Part shown: piece by piece, positions 1 through 10,242 of the stretch
Numbering within the stretch: position 1 is the first letter of the stretch
Layout: every line of letters begins with the position of its first letter
Source: FEN-1219 sp963817615
GTDB taxonomy: Bacteria; Pseudomonadota; Gammaproteobacteria; Steroidobacterales; Rariloculaceae
Direction: 5' to 3'
Assembly: GCA_963817615.1 (NCBI GenBank)
Contig: CAWFPH010000004.1
Location: 248,001 to 312,000, forward strand
Length of the DNA stretch: 64,000 bases
Notes under the pieces: model-generated
What the model was told of the DNA's origin: nothing
What the model saw: only the letters and a program-made list of their open reading frames with translations
The model's database searches: none
Made by a program: the position numbers and the translations under genes

Positions 1-463
1 GGACGACGTTAGCCCACTGGTTGATCAAGAGCGGCAGATCGCGGTAGCTCTGCACCCAGCGCGAGAACGCGTCGCCGATGATCGTCTCGGATGTGGGCCG
101 CACGACGAGCGGCTCCTCGAGCTCGCCGGCCGGCTCGAGCTTGCCGTCGGCGCCGACCTCGAGCCGATGGTGCGTGACCACCGCGCACTCCTTCGCGAAG
201 CCTTCGACGTGCGCGGCCTCCTTCTGGAAGAACGACAGCGGGATGAACAGCGGGAAATACGCGTTCACATGACCGGTCGCCTTGAACATGTCGTCGAGCG
301 CCCGCTGCATGTTTTCCCAAAGCGAGTACCCCCACGGCCGGATGATCATGCAGCCGCGCACGGGGGAGGTCTCGGCAAGGTCCGCGCCGGCGATCACCTG
401 TTGGTACCACTCGGCGTAGTTCTCTTCCCGCGTCGGCGAGATGGCGGTCTTCGGCTTGCTCAT
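1..463 (-). CDS. proS: Prolyl-tRNA synthetase, N-terminal part (runs off the window)
   Basis: This class II aminoacyl-tRNA synthetase charges tRNA-Pro with proline in the cytoplasm. The ATG is at 463 and about 154 codons are visible before the left edge of the window. The protein begins MSKPKTAISPTREENYAEWY and continues with RGCMIIRPWGYSLWE, an FPLFIPLSFF segment and the class II motif 2 region VVRPTSETII. These features match the short archaeal/eukaryote-like (type 3) ProRS, not the long type found in E. coli, whose N-terminus is quite different. It is cut by the window edge, not broken. Family assignment is strong; the C-terminal part cannot be seen. Confidence 0.93.
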   Translation of the reverse strand, partial: MSKPKTAISPTREENYAEWYQQVIAGADLAETSPVRGCMIIRPWGYSLWENMQRALDDMFKATGHVNAYFPLFIPLSFFQKEAAHVEGFAKECAVVTHHRLEVGADGKLEPAGELEEPLVVRPTSETIIGDAFSRWVQSYRDLPLLINQWANVV

Positions 464-562
464 AAGGCCGGCAAGAATAGCGAGCTTGCCGTGCGAACGC
501 CAAGGACGGCCCCGCACGCCCGCCGCCGCGCCCGGGCAGCGCCACGAAACCGTGCTCGACAA

Positions 563-588
563 GAAGCCGGGCAGAGGCGCCCGGCTTC
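563..588 (-). terminator. Probable intrinsic terminator of the htrA gene
   Basis: A perfect 10-bp inverted repeat (GAAGCCGGGC / GCCCGGCTTC) with a 6-base loop lies about 20 bp downstream of the htrA stop codon. On the minus strand it is followed by a short CTTCTTG pyrimidine stretch, so the U-tract is weak. It sits between htrA and the proS start, where a terminator is expected. The function is inferred from structure and position. Confidence 0.6.
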
Positions 589-608
589 GGGAAGTCCTCG
601 CCGCCGAC

Positions 609-2015
<1,407 letters not shown>

Positions 2016-2055
2016 CTCGAACCTCCTTGCACGCCCGCGGATGCCGCGGACCGCG

Positions 2056-2448
2056 CTATTTGCGCTGATCCTGCTGTAACAGCCGTGCGGCAGCGTCCGG
2101 ATCGATCGGCTTGAACACGCCCAGGGAGCAGCTCGCGCCTTCCCTGAAGCCGAAGCCTTCGTCGCGTAGCACGGTGATCGTGTCGATATGGCAGAGCTGG
2201 TCCTGGGGCACGCGATACAAGAACCGATCTTCCGACTTGAGCTCGGGACACGCGTATGGCAGATCGTTGCGATAGACGTCACCGTCGTGCAGATAGAACA
2301 GCACGGTGTCGTTGTCGACCACGTCGGTGCGCTCGATCTCGCGCAAGCCCAAGCAATCGCGGTTGGCGTTGCCAGCGTCCTTCGCAGGATCGGCCGCCTG
2401 AGCAGACGGCTTCGATTGCTGCGCGACGCCGCGGACCGAATAACCCAT
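2056..2448 (-). CDS. Small exported protein resembling the DUF6491 family; start uncertain
   Basis: The coding part from the in-frame ATG at 2448 is 130 residues. It contains a conserved-looking core with NRDCL, TVLFYLHDG, YRNDLP, LCHIDTITVL and GASCSLG, including four cysteines that could form disulfides. This pattern resembles small gammaproteobacterial periplasmic proteins of the DUF6491 type; the role is unknown. The segment before the core (ALAIGMGYSVRGVAQQ) looks like the end of a signal peptide. The only well-placed Shine-Dalgarno plus ATG (AGGAGG, ATG at 2536) lies in another frame, so the true N-terminus may involve a one-base frameshift. It is 40 bp upstream of htrA and probably co-transcribed. 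Confidence 0.6.
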   Translation of the reverse strand: MGYSVRGVAQQSKPSAQAADPAKDAGNANRDCLGLREIERTDVVDNDTVLFYLHDGDVYRNDLPYACPELKSEDRFLYRVPQDQLCHIDTITVLRDEGFGFREGASCSLGVFKPIDPDAAARLLQQDQRK

Positions 2449-3238
2449 TCCGATCGCCAGCGCGGCCGACCGCAGCCGCTGCGGCGATTCCAGAATTGCG
2501 CCACGTCCCGTGGCGCGCTCGCACGTTGCCTTCCATTGCTCGCCCTCCTTTGCAGTTACCCGTGCGTCTGTCGGTGTCAAGCAAGACGCATGCCAGCAGA
2601 GCGGAGCGAGCTGGCGAGCGTGCGGCGGCGTACCGCACGCGGAACGCGGGTAAAACCGGCGCAAGGCTTGGAGCGATTCGCAAAAACTGGGCGTTTTGCG
2701 CGCCTCGAGTGCCGTCGCGCAGCAGACGCGGCGGACATGAGCGCTCGTCTCGAATCGCGCTTGCGGTCACGCGGCGGGCGCACCCGTGCTGGAGGCAACA
2801 CGGTGGCACGGCACCGACGCCGCGTGACCGCTCACGCTGGGCTTCGGGCGAGCTTGCAGCGAACGGGAGGATCGCTGCGCTTGACCACGAACACTCGCTC
2901 CTCGCGGCGCCGCAGCGGCGACTACGGCAGGGCGTGAAACGAGCGGCGTAGCGGGAGCAAGCTTCGTGCCATCGAGCGGCAGGCGCGGCGTGGCGCGGGA
3001 TTGGCGGTCGGCTGCGCCCCGAGTGCCGCGTACAACTGTCGGCGGGCGGCGACCGCCGCAAGCCCGCGGCCGCGCAAGCGCTTGATTTTCTCTCGATCGC
3101 GAGCGTCGGCGAATCGCGACTCGCAATGCAAGATCGATGGACGATAGACGGGACGGCTCGAACGGTTCAGTCGGCCGCGGTGCATTTGCCGTGCTATGGT
3201 GAATCCGAACACCCTCACGGTATCGTCAGGAGGCAGCC
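2449..3238. other. About 790 bp with no recognisable gene
   Basis: Between the DUF6491-like gene and the DUF6152 gene no convincing coding frame is seen. Open frames here are arginine/alanine-rich, typical of GC-rich shadow frames, and resemble no family I know. The left part (2449-2550) probably holds the lost or frameshifted 5' end and the ribosome-binding site of the minus-strand gene. The right end holds the strong AGGAGG of the plus-strand gene at about 3228-3233. No tRNA-like fold or repeat was noticed. Confidence 0.5.
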
Positions 3239-3619
3239 ATGCGATCAAGGCTCGTAGCCGGTTTGTCCGCCGCGCTTCTCGGCGTCTCTTTCGTCGCCAG
3301 CGACGCGCTGGCCCACCACGGCTGGGCCGGCCAAAGCAAAGAGCCGTTCACGCTCTCCGGCAAAGTGGCGAAGCCGCTCAGCCTGAACGGCCCGCATGCC
3401 ACGATGCAGATCAAGGACGCCGCGGGGCAGGTGTGGGATCTGACGCTCGCGCCGCCGCCGCGCACGGCCGCCGCCGGGCTCAAGGAGGGGATGATTCCGC
3501 TCGGCGCCGACGTCACGATTCTCGGCAAGCGCAATCTCGACCCGAAGCGCTTCGAGGTGAAGACCGAGCGGCTCACCTGGAACGGCAAGAACTACGACGT
3601 TTATCCCGATCGGCTCTAA
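3239..3619 (+). CDS. Small periplasmic protein, DUF6152 family
   Basis: A 126-residue exported protein of unknown function. Residues 1-25 form a signal peptide ending SDALA, immediately followed by HHGWAGQ; the His-His-Gly-Trp start of the mature protein is typical of the DUF6152 family. The rest (LSGKVAKPLSLNGPH, VWDLTLAPPPR, GADVTILGKR) fits a small beta-barrel fold of OB type; that is an inference. An AGGAGG lies 5-8 bases before the ATG. It is followed after 9 bases by a DUF6644 membrane protein, a pairing suggesting that the two work together. The mature N-terminal His pair could bind metal, but this is speculation. Confidence 0.8.
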   Translation: MRSRLVAGLSAALLGVSFVASDALAHHGWAGQSKEPFTLSGKVAKPLSLNGPHATMQIKDAAGQVWDLTLAPPPRTAAAGLKEGMIPLGADVTILGKRNLDPKRFEVKTERLTWNGKNYDVYPDRL

Positions 3620-3628
3620 CCGCCGCGC

Positions 3629-4114
3629 ATGCCGCAGCTCCTGACGTGGGTCGAGGCGTCCGCGCTCGGCAACGCCATGCGCCACGCCGGCGTCTGGAGT
3701 TACGGCGTCGCGAACCTGATCCACATCCTCGGCGTCGCGACGTTGTTCGGTTCCGTGCTGCTGCTCGACCTCAAGCTGCTCGGGCTCTGGCGCCGCGTGC
3801 CGCTGGGGTCGATCACCGCGGCGACCGTGCCGATCGCGGCGTGCGGCTTCACGATCGCGGCGCTGAGTGGCGCATGCCTGATCTCAACCAACGCAACAGA
3901 ATACATTGGTAACCCTCTGTTGCTAGTCAAGTTCCCGGCCATCGCACTCGGGCTCGCCAACGCCGTCGCGCTCAGCTTCTTGCCGCCGTGGCGCGAGCAC
4001 CGGACACGCACCCTCACGCCGCGCGAGCGGCGCAAGCTTGCGGCTTTCGGCGGCGTGTCGCTCGCGTCGTGGCTCACGGCCGTCAGCGCCGGCCGGCTGA
4101 TCGCGTATTGGTGA
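3629..4114 (+). CDS. Integral membrane protein, DUF6644-like
   Basis: A 161-residue protein with four likely membrane segments: about residues 22-47 (YGVANLIHILGVATLFGSVLL), 60-82, 98-118 and 138-158. Two histidines in the membrane region (H33 and H19) are of the kind that could hold a haem or metal, but this is not established. It starts 9 bases after the DUF6152 gene and is certainly in the same operon. Proteins of this shape are annotated only as domains of unknown function. It ends 49 bp from the convergent haem-protein gene. Confidence 0.72.
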   Translation: MPQLLTWVEASALGNAMRHAGVWSYGVANLIHILGVATLFGSVLLLDLKLLGLWRRVPLGSITAATVPIAACGFTIAALSGACLISTNATEYIGNPLLLVKFPAIALGLANAVALSFLPPWREHRTRTLTPRERRKLAAFGGVSLASWLTAVSAGRLIAYW

Positions 4115-4163
4115 AGCGCGGCGGCGGCCGCCGACGGCCGGGGCGGCGCTGCCGGCGCCAGTC

Positions 4164-5615
4164 TCAGCGCTGCGCAACCGTGCTCGCGAAATCGGGCTTG
4201 GTCGCGACGAGAATCTCGCGGATCGCGGCACGCTCGTCGGCGTCAAGTGCCGCGAACGGCTCGCTTCGGTCCTCGCCCCGAAGCACCTGCTCGATGCGCT
4301 CGTAGATCGCACGCTTGACGACCGGCGGTAGTGCATCGAATTCGCGCGAGTAGATCGTATAGCTCAAGGGATACTTGAAGAGCCGCGTCGTCAGCTCGAG
4401 ATCGCGCAGCGACCGCCCGTGCGCATCCCTTACGGCCCGACGCTCGAATTGGTCGGCGAATTTCGGCGAGCCTTCGATCGGCGCGCTGTAGGTCGCCGCA
4501 TCCGCGAACAGCAGCGTCCGCACGAGCGGCTCGATCGCGGTCCGAACCTTCGCGAGCGTCGCCGCCGACGGCTTCTCGCCGGGCGGGGTTGCGCCATCGG
4601 CGTCGAGCAGCGTGCGCGTGTCCCAGCTCGCACGCGTGATGGCGTTCTCGGCATTCACCTGGTGCTCGAGCACGAGCAGCGCGACGATGTCGCTCTTGTC
4701 CGTGAGGTACGGCTTCGTGTCGAACAGCGCGTCGAGCTTGTCGAGGTTCTCCACCCTCAGCTGGTCGAGCCGCTTGAAGTCGTCGTAGCTGCGAATGATC
4801 ATGTTGCCGAGGTGCGCCTGGTCGCCCGAGTGCCCCGTCACGTACCAGCCGCCCCAACGACTCTCGAGCGGCGTTTCGTCGGTTACCAGAATCCAACCCT
4901 CGTGGCTCACGAGCTCACCGGCCGAGCCGACGTAGCCCGACCCCACGATGAAGCGCGGCACGCCGCCGCCGGACAGCGAGTACGAGTCGTGGCAGTTGAG
5001 GCAGCGCGTGCCCTGGCGCCCGAATGTGGGTGCGGCGGCCGGCGCTTGCTCCACGAGATAGAACACCGCCCCGAGCGCCGGATCGACCGCGCCGATCTCG
5101 ATCGGCCCTTGCTGCACCCAGGCCACGTAGACGTCGTCGTTGAAGTAGATCGCTCGCGGCCGCGACGGCCTGATGCGTCGGCTCTGCAGGCTCGTCTGCG
5201 AGAACACGAGCACCTGCGACGACGGATCGACGTCGAGCGCCGCGAGCAGCGAGTCGAGCCAACCGCGCCCCGATGCATCGTAAGTGAGCTTCACGTCGCC
5301 GCTCGCGAGACGGCGCTCGAGCGCGGCGATGGGACCCGTAGGCGCGCTGTCGCTGTAGTGAATCGACGGATATTCCTGCGCATAGCGCTGCGGCGAGGAG
5401 TCGGGCGCTTCGCTGTCGGGCTCGCCGTAGTCGCGGCCGGCCGCGCCGGCACGGCCCGCCGCGACTTGCGCCGCGGGCGACGCGGCTGACGAGCGCGCCA
5501 CGGGCACGTCCGGCCGCTCGAGCCACAGCCACACGAGCGCCACGATCACCGCAGCGAGCAGCAGCAGCGCGGCAGTCAACCGCAGGCGGCGATGGGCGCT
5601 CGGAAAATCGTGCAT
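4164..5615 (-). CDS. Membrane-anchored protein with one c-type haem motif
   Basis: A 483-residue protein whose single N-terminal membrane segment (about residues 12-32, LTAALLLLAAVIVALVWLWL) would anchor a large periplasmic domain. Near residue 222 it has one CLNCH motif for covalent haem c. The surrounding sequence (GRQGTRCLNCHDSYSLSGGGVPRF) and a later GHSGDQAHLGNM segment suggest an oxidoreductase-like domain. I do not recognise the family beyond 'cytochrome c-like'. The C-terminal half is helical and charged, with no further haem motifs. It diverges from the thioredoxin gene. The ATG at 5615 is chosen because it immediately precedes the anchor. Confidence 0.7.
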   Translation of the reverse strand: MHDFPSAHRRLRLTAALLLLAAVIVALVWLWLERPDVPVARSSAASPAAQVAAGRAGAAGRDYGEPDSEAPDSSPQRYAQEYPSIHYSDSAPTGPIAALERRLASGDVKLTYDASGRGWLDSLLAALDVDPSSQVLVFSQTSLQSRRIRPSRPRAIYFNDDVYVAWVQQGPIEIGAVDPALGAVFYLVEQAPAAAPTFGRQGTRCLNCHDSYSLSGGGVPRFIVGSGYVGSAGELVSHEGWILVTDETPLESRWGGWYVTGHSGDQAHLGNMIIRSYDDFKRLDQLRVENLDKLDALFDTKPYLTDKSDIVALLVLEHQVNAENAITRASWDTRTLLDADGATPPGEKPSAATLAKVRTAIEPLVRTLLFADAATYSAPIEGSPKFADQFERRAVRDAHGRSLRDLELTTRLFKYPLSYTIYSREFDALPPVVKRAIYERIEQVLRGEDRSEPFAALDADERAAIREILVATKPDFASTVAQR

Positions 5616-5721
5616 GCGCCTAGCTTGCCAAATCCACAGCCGAACGGCCACGCGTCCGGTAGACCCTTTCGCGCGCTCGTGGCATAAGAGAACCTCGAGC
5701 CGGAGCACGCACGAGCGCCGC

Positions 5722-6462
5722 ATGGACGTCACGACCGCCACTTTCGAAGCCGAAGTCCTCGAGGCGTCGAAGACGCGCCCGGTGGTCGTCGACTTCTGGG
5801 CGCCGTGGTGCGGACCTTGTCGCGCGCTCGGGCCGATCTTGGAGAAAGTCGCGGCCGGCTTCGGCGACCGCGTGAAGCTCGTAAAGGTCAACTCCGACGA
5901 CAATCCGGAGCTCAGCCAAGCGTTCGGCGTTCGCTCGATTCCGTACGTGGTTGCGTTCAGGAACGGCCGGGCGGCCGCGCAATTCGTCGGGGCAGTGCCT
6001 GAGCCACAAGTGCGCTCGTTCTTCGAAAAATTGCTGCCGTCTGCGGCCGAGGAGGCCCTCGCCCGCGCAGAAGCCGCATTCGCGGCAGGCGATCTCGACG
6101 CAACCGAGCGCGAGCTCGCGGCGGCGCGCGGCGACTTGTCGCTCACCTCGAGAGTCGCTGCGTTGAACCAAGCGCTCGCCGATGCGCGCGCGGCGAGCGG
6201 CGCGCCGACCGAGGCCGAGCTGCGTGCGAAGCTCGATACCGCACCCGACGACCACGAGACTCGGCTCATGCTCGCGAGCCGCTACGCCGCCGAACGCCGC
6301 TACGCCGAGGCGATGGACGAGCTGCTCGCGATCATCCGCCGCGCAAAAAACTGGCGCGACGGCGAAGCCCGCAACCGCTTGCTCGGGCTGTTCACGTTGG
6401 CTGCCGATCAGCCCGAGCTCGTCACCGAGTATCGGCGCAAGCTCACGAACGCCTTGTATTGA
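5722..6462 (+). CDS. cnoX: Thioredoxin-TPR chaperedoxin (CnoX/YbbN-like)
   Basis: A 246-residue cytoplasmic protein. Residues 1-108 form a thioredoxin domain with the redox motif C30-G-P-C33 (FWAPWCGPCR) and the cis-proline segment RSIPYV. Residues 110-246 are helical TPR-like repeats. This architecture defines CnoX/YbbN, which protects proteins from over-oxidation and hands them to chaperones. E. coli CnoX carries SxxC and lacks thioredoxin reductase activity; the full CGPC motif here suggests disulfide exchange activity. The ATG at 5722 gives the expected domain start. A DUF2905 gene follows one base after the stop. Confidence 0.88.
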   Translation: MDVTTATFEAEVLEASKTRPVVVDFWAPWCGPCRALGPILEKVAAGFGDRVKLVKVNSDDNPELSQAFGVRSIPYVVAFRNGRAAAQFVGAVPEPQVRSFFEKLLPSAAEEALARAEAAFAAGDLDATERELAAARGDLSLTSRVAALNQALADARAASGAPTEAELRAKLDTAPDDHETRLMLASRYAAERRYAEAMDELLAIIRRAKNWRDGEARNRLLGLFTLAADQPELVTEYRRKLTNALY

Positions 6463-6463
6463 C

Positions 6464-6664
6464 ATGCAGCGGTTGTTGATCGTGCTCGGCCTGCTCGCGC
6501 TCGCTGCCGGCGTCCTGTGGCCCTTCGTCGCGAAGCTCGGCCTCGGGCGGCTGCCCGGTGACATCCGCGTCGAGACCGAGCACGGCTCGTTCTACTTCCC
6601 GGTCGTGACCTGCCTGATCCTGTCCGTCGTGCTGTCGCTCGTGCTCTGGCTGCTGCGCCGCTAA
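6464..6664 (+). CDS. DUF2905 small membrane protein
   Basis: A 66-residue protein with two membrane segments, about residues 3-25 and 45-63. Between them lies the family signature GRLPGDIRVETEHGSFYFP. DUF2905 proteins are common in proteobacteria and have no known function. The ATG lies one base after the CnoX stop codon, so the two are translationally linked. Confidence 0.87.
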   Translation: MQRLLIVLGLLALAAGVLWPFVAKLGLGRLPGDIRVETEHGSFYFPVVTCLILSVVLSLVLWLLRR

Positions 6665-6677
6665 CGGCGCGCCGCGC

Positions 6678-8996
6678 ATGCCGACCGGTGATCTTAGACT
6701 TCGTCCGTCGCCGCGCGCGCGCGCCCGTACGGTGGCCGTACTGAGCTGCGCGCTGGCCGCTCCGCTCGCCGCACAGCCCGCGGCCGTCGGCGACATCGTC
6801 GACGTGATCGGCACGACGCCGCTCGGTGCGCGCAACGCCGCGCGCTCGGCAGCGAACGTGCAACGAGCGACCGCCGAGGAGCTGCGCGCATCAGGCGCGC
6901 TCGATCTCGCCGACTTCATGCGCCGCAGCTTGAGCAGCCTGTTCGTCAACGACGCCCAGGGCAATCCCCTGCAGCCCGACGTGCAGTACCGCGGCTTCGT
7001 CGGCTCGCCGCTGCTGGGCCTACCGCAAGGCCTCGCCGTGTATCAGGACGGCGTGCGCCTGAACGAACCCTTCGGCGACACCGTGAACTGGGCGTTGATA
7101 CCGGAGGCCGCGATCGACACCGTCTACGTGCTGCCGGGCTCGAATCCGCTGTTCGGTTTGAACGCGCTCGGCGGCGCGATCGCGGTCAACACGAAGAGCG
7201 GGTTCACGAGTCCCGGTACGCGCATCGAAGCCAGCGCGGGCTCGTTCGGGCGCACCGAGCTCGAAACGGAGAGCGGCGGCTCGCGCGGCGAGCGCCTCGC
7301 CTACTTCGTCACGGCGACCCGGCTCAGCGAGGACGGTTGGCGAGACTATTCGCCGACGGACGCGACGCAGATGTTCGCGAGCCTGAGCGCGAAGACCGAC
7401 GCCGTCGACCTCGACGTCGGGCTGTCGTACGCCGGCACCGAGCTCGTCGGTAACGGCGCGGCACCGGTCGACCTGCTCGCGCTGGATCGCAGCGCGATCT
7501 TCACGAGACCGGACCGCACGCGCAATCGATACACGCTGCTGAACGTGGTCGGCACCCGCGCGCTCGACGCCGGACCGACGTTGACCGGCAACGTCTTCGT
7601 ACGCCGCAGCGATATCCGCACGCTGAACGGCGACGATTCGGATTTCGACGAGTGCTCGGCGACGCCGGGCTTCCTGTGCGAGGCGGACGGCGCGGGCGAG
7701 CAAATTGCGCTCGACACGTCCGGCGCGGCGATTGCCGCGGATCCCCGGCTGCAAGGCGCGACGCTGAACCGCACGAGCACCGATCAGCGCAGCGGCGGCT
7801 TCGACCTGCAAGCAACCTTCTCGCGCGGCCGCGGCCGGCTCGCGCAGCGGCTGATCGCCGGGATGGCGTACGAGCGAAGCGCGGTGCAGTTCGGCGCGAG
7901 CACGGAGCTCGGCGCACTCGATGCGACGAGGCTCGCGGTGCCGGGCGGCACGTTCGTCGGCGACTCCCTGATCGATCTCGGGGTCCGCACGACCGGCGCG
8001 AGCGCGTACGTCACGGACACGCTCTCGCTCGGCGCCCGCGCCGACCTCACGTTCTCCGGCCGGTACAATCGCGCGCGGATCGAGCTCTCGGACCGGCTCG
8101 GCGGCGCGCTGGGCGGCGATCACGCGTTCGCTCGCTTCAATCCCGCGATCGGCTTTACGCTCGGGCTCGCCGGCGGGCGCACGCTCTACGCGAGCGCGAG
8201 CGAGTCGAGCCGAGCGCCGTCCCCGGTCGAGCTCACCTGCGCGGACCCGGACGCGCCTTGCCGCCTACCCAACGCATTCGTCTCCGATCCGCCGCTCGAG
8301 CAGGTCGTCGCTCGCACGCTCGAGGCCGGCGTGCGGGGGCAAGCGCCGTTCGGCCGGTGGCATGCGGGCGTGTTCCAGACGTTGAACGAGCACGACATTC
8401 TGTTCATCAGCGCGGGCGCGCTCACGAGCCAAGGCTTCTTCGCGAACGTCGGCGCGACGCGACGGGCCGGAATCGAGCTCGAGCTGCACGGCGACGCCGC
8501 CGAGCGGCTCACGTGGTTTGCGAGCTACAGCTACATCGATGCCACGTTTCGGGAGTCGTTCGCCGTGCCGAGCCCGAACAACCCGGCCGCCGCCGGCGGC
8601 GAGATCACCGTGGGCTCTGGTGCGCATCTGCCGCTCGTGCCGAGCGGGCTCTTCAAGGCGGGCTTGAGCGCCGCGGCCGGATCGCATTGGCGGCTCGGTG
8701 CGAATCTGCTCGCGAGCGCGGGCGAGTATCTGCGCGGCGACGAAGCGAATGCGCTCGGCCGAATCGGCGGCTACCGCGTGCTGAATCTGTTGGCGGAGCA
8801 CAGGCTCGGCGCGCGCGGCACTCTGTTCATGCATCTCGACAACGCGCTCGACGAGCGCTACGAGACGTTCGGCGTGCTCGGCGATGCAACCGGCGTGCTC
8901 GGGCCGGGATTCGCCGATCCTCGCTTTCTCGGGCCCGGGGCGCCGCGATCGGCCCTCGTGGGGATCCGCTTCGAGCTCACGCCGGCGGCGCGCTGA
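6678..8996 (+). CDS. TonB-dependent outer-membrane receptor
   Basis: A 772-residue outer-membrane protein. A signal peptide of about 33 residues (basic start, hydrophobic core, cleavage near LAAQ) precedes a plug domain with QYRGFVGSPLLGLPQG, VYQDGVRLNEPFGD and NPLFGLNALGGAIAVNTKSG. A long 22-strand beta-barrel region follows, ending in a strand whose last part is VGIRFELTPAAR. Such receptors import siderophores, vitamins or other scarce ligands using energy from TonB/ExbB/ExbD. The substrate cannot be told from the sequence and there is no transport or metal-uptake gene beside it. It starts 13 bases after the DUF2905 gene and may share its transcript. Confidence 0.92.
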   Translation: MPTGDLRLRPSPRARARTVAVLSCALAAPLAAQPAAVGDIVDVIGTTPLGARNAARSAANVQRATAEELRASGALDLADFMRRSLSSLFVNDAQGNPLQPDVQYRGFVGSPLLGLPQGLAVYQDGVRLNEPFGDTVNWALIPEAAIDTVYVLPGSNPLFGLNALGGAIAVNTKSGFTSPGTRIEASAGSFGRTELETESGGSRGERLAYFVTATRLSEDGWRDYSPTDATQMFASLSAKTDAVDLDVGLSYAGTELVGNGAAPVDLLALDRSAIFTRPDRTRNRYTLLNVVGTRALDAGPTLTGNVFVRRSDIRTLNGDDSDFDECSATPGFLCEADGAGEQIALDTSGAAIAADPRLQGATLNRTSTDQRSGGFDLQATFSRGRGRLAQRLIAGMAYERSAVQFGASTELGALDATRLAVPGGTFVGDSLIDLGVRTTGASAYVTDTLSLGARADLTFSGRYNRARIELSDRLGGALGGDHAFARFNPAIGFTLGLAGGRTLYASASESSRAPSPVELTCADPDAPCRLPNAFVSDPPLEQVVARTLEAGVRGQAPFGRWHAGVFQTLNEHDILFISAGALTSQGFFANVGATRRAGIELELHGDAAERLTWFASYSYIDATFRESFAVPSPNNPAAAGGEITVGSGAHLPLVPSGLFKAGLSAAAGSHWRLGANLLASAGEYLRGDEANALGRIGGYRVLNLLAEHRLGARGTLFMHLDNALDERYETFGVLGDATGVLGPGFADPRFLGPGAPRSALVGIRFELTPAAR

Positions 8997-9059
8997 AACG
9001 CGCTCCGCCGCGGTCTCCCGCGACACGGTCGTGCCGCGCGTGCGCGAGGTCTGGGTACG

Positions 9060-10169
9060 TTAGAAGTGGATGACGGAGCGGATGCTCTTGCCTTCGTGCA
9101 TCAGGTCGAATGCATGATTGATCTCGTCGAGACCCATCGTGTGCGTGATCATCTCGTCGACCTTGATCTTGCCGGCCAGGTACTGGTCGACCATGCCCGG
9201 CAGCTGGCTCCTGCCCTTCACGCCGCCGAACGCGCTGCCGCGCCAGACGCGGCCCGTCACGAGCTGAAACGGCCGTGTGCAGATCTCTTGGCCGGAGCCC
9301 GCGACGCCGATAATCGTGGACTCGCCCCAGCCCTTGTGACAGCACTCGAGCGCGGCACGCATGAGCTGCACGTTACCGACCGCCTCGAACGAATAATCGA
9401 CGCCGCCGTCGGTGAGATCGACGATGACTTGCTGAATCGGCTTGTCGTAGTTCTTCGGGTTCACGAAGTCGGTCGCGCCGAGCGAGCGCGCCATTTCCTC
9501 CTTGTCCGGATTGACGTCGACCGCGATGATGCGGCCGGCCTTCGCCATCACGGCGCCCTGGATCACGCTCAAGCCCACGCCGCCCAAGCCGAACACCGCG
9601 ACCGTCGTGCCGGGCTGCACCTTCGCGGTGTTGAGAACCGCGCCGATGCCCGTCGTGATGCCGCAGCCGAGCAGGCAAACCTTCTCGAGCGGCGCTTTCG
9701 GGCTGATCTTCGCGAGGGAGATCTCCGGCAGCACGGTGTGCTCTGCGAACGTGGACGTGCCCATGAAGTGCAGGATCGGCTTGCCGTTCTTCGAGAAGCG
9801 GCTCGTACCGTCGGGCATCACGCCCTTGCCCTGGGTCACGCGGATTTTCTGGCAGAGATTGGTCTTGCCGGACTTGCAGAACTTGCACTCGCCGCATTCC
9901 GGCGTGTAGAGCGGGATCACGTGATCGCCGGGCCGCACGCTCTTGACCCCCGGGCCCACCTCCTCGACGACCGCGCCGCCCTCGTGGCCCAGGATCGACG
10001 GGAACGCACCTTCGGGATCGGCGCCCGAGAGTGTGTAGGCGTCCGTGTGACACACGCCGGTCGCGACGATGCGAATCAGCACCTCGCCTTCCTTCGGCCC
10101 CTCGAGATCGACTTCCTCGACGCTCAAGGGCTTGCCCGCTTCCCACGCCACTGCCGCTCTGGTTTTCAT
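9060..10169 (-). CDS. frmA: S-(hydroxymethyl)glutathione dehydrogenase (class III alcohol dehydrogenase)
   Basis: A 369-residue cytoplasmic zinc enzyme. It oxidises S-hydroxymethylglutathione, the spontaneous adduct of formaldehyde and glutathione, to S-formylglutathione with NAD; the family also reduces S-nitrosoglutathione. Visible features are the catalytic zinc ligand in ATGVCHTDAYT, GHEGGAVVEEVG, the structural zinc cluster CGECKFCKSGKTNLC, and the NAD fold FGLGGVGLSVIQG. Length and motifs match FrmA/AdhC closely. The ATG at 10169 gives the standard MKTRAAVAW start. No S-formylglutathione hydrolase is adjacent. A formate dehydrogenase operon 8 kb away could finish formaldehyde oxidation. 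Confidence 0.95.
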   Translation of the reverse strand: MKTRAAVAWEAGKPLSVEEVDLEGPKEGEVLIRIVATGVCHTDAYTLSGADPEGAFPSILGHEGGAVVEEVGPGVKSVRPGDHVIPLYTPECGECKFCKSGKTNLCQKIRVTQGKGVMPDGTSRFSKNGKPILHFMGTSTFAEHTVLPEISLAKISPKAPLEKVCLLGCGITTGIGAVLNTAKVQPGTTVAVFGLGGVGLSVIQGAVMAKAGRIIAVDVNPDKEEMARSLGATDFVNPKNYDKPIQQVIVDLTDGGVDYSFEAVGNVQLMRAALECCHKGWGESTIIGVAGSGQEICTRPFQLVTGRVWRGSAFGGVKGRSQLPGMVDQYLAGKIKVDEMITHTMGLDEINHAFDLMHEGKSIRSVIHF

Positions 10170-10242
10170 CCCCGCCTCTCCTGCAAGGTCGTCGGTGTTT
10201 GGGCATGATTGTAGGGACTTCACCCGCGAACGAATAGCCGGC

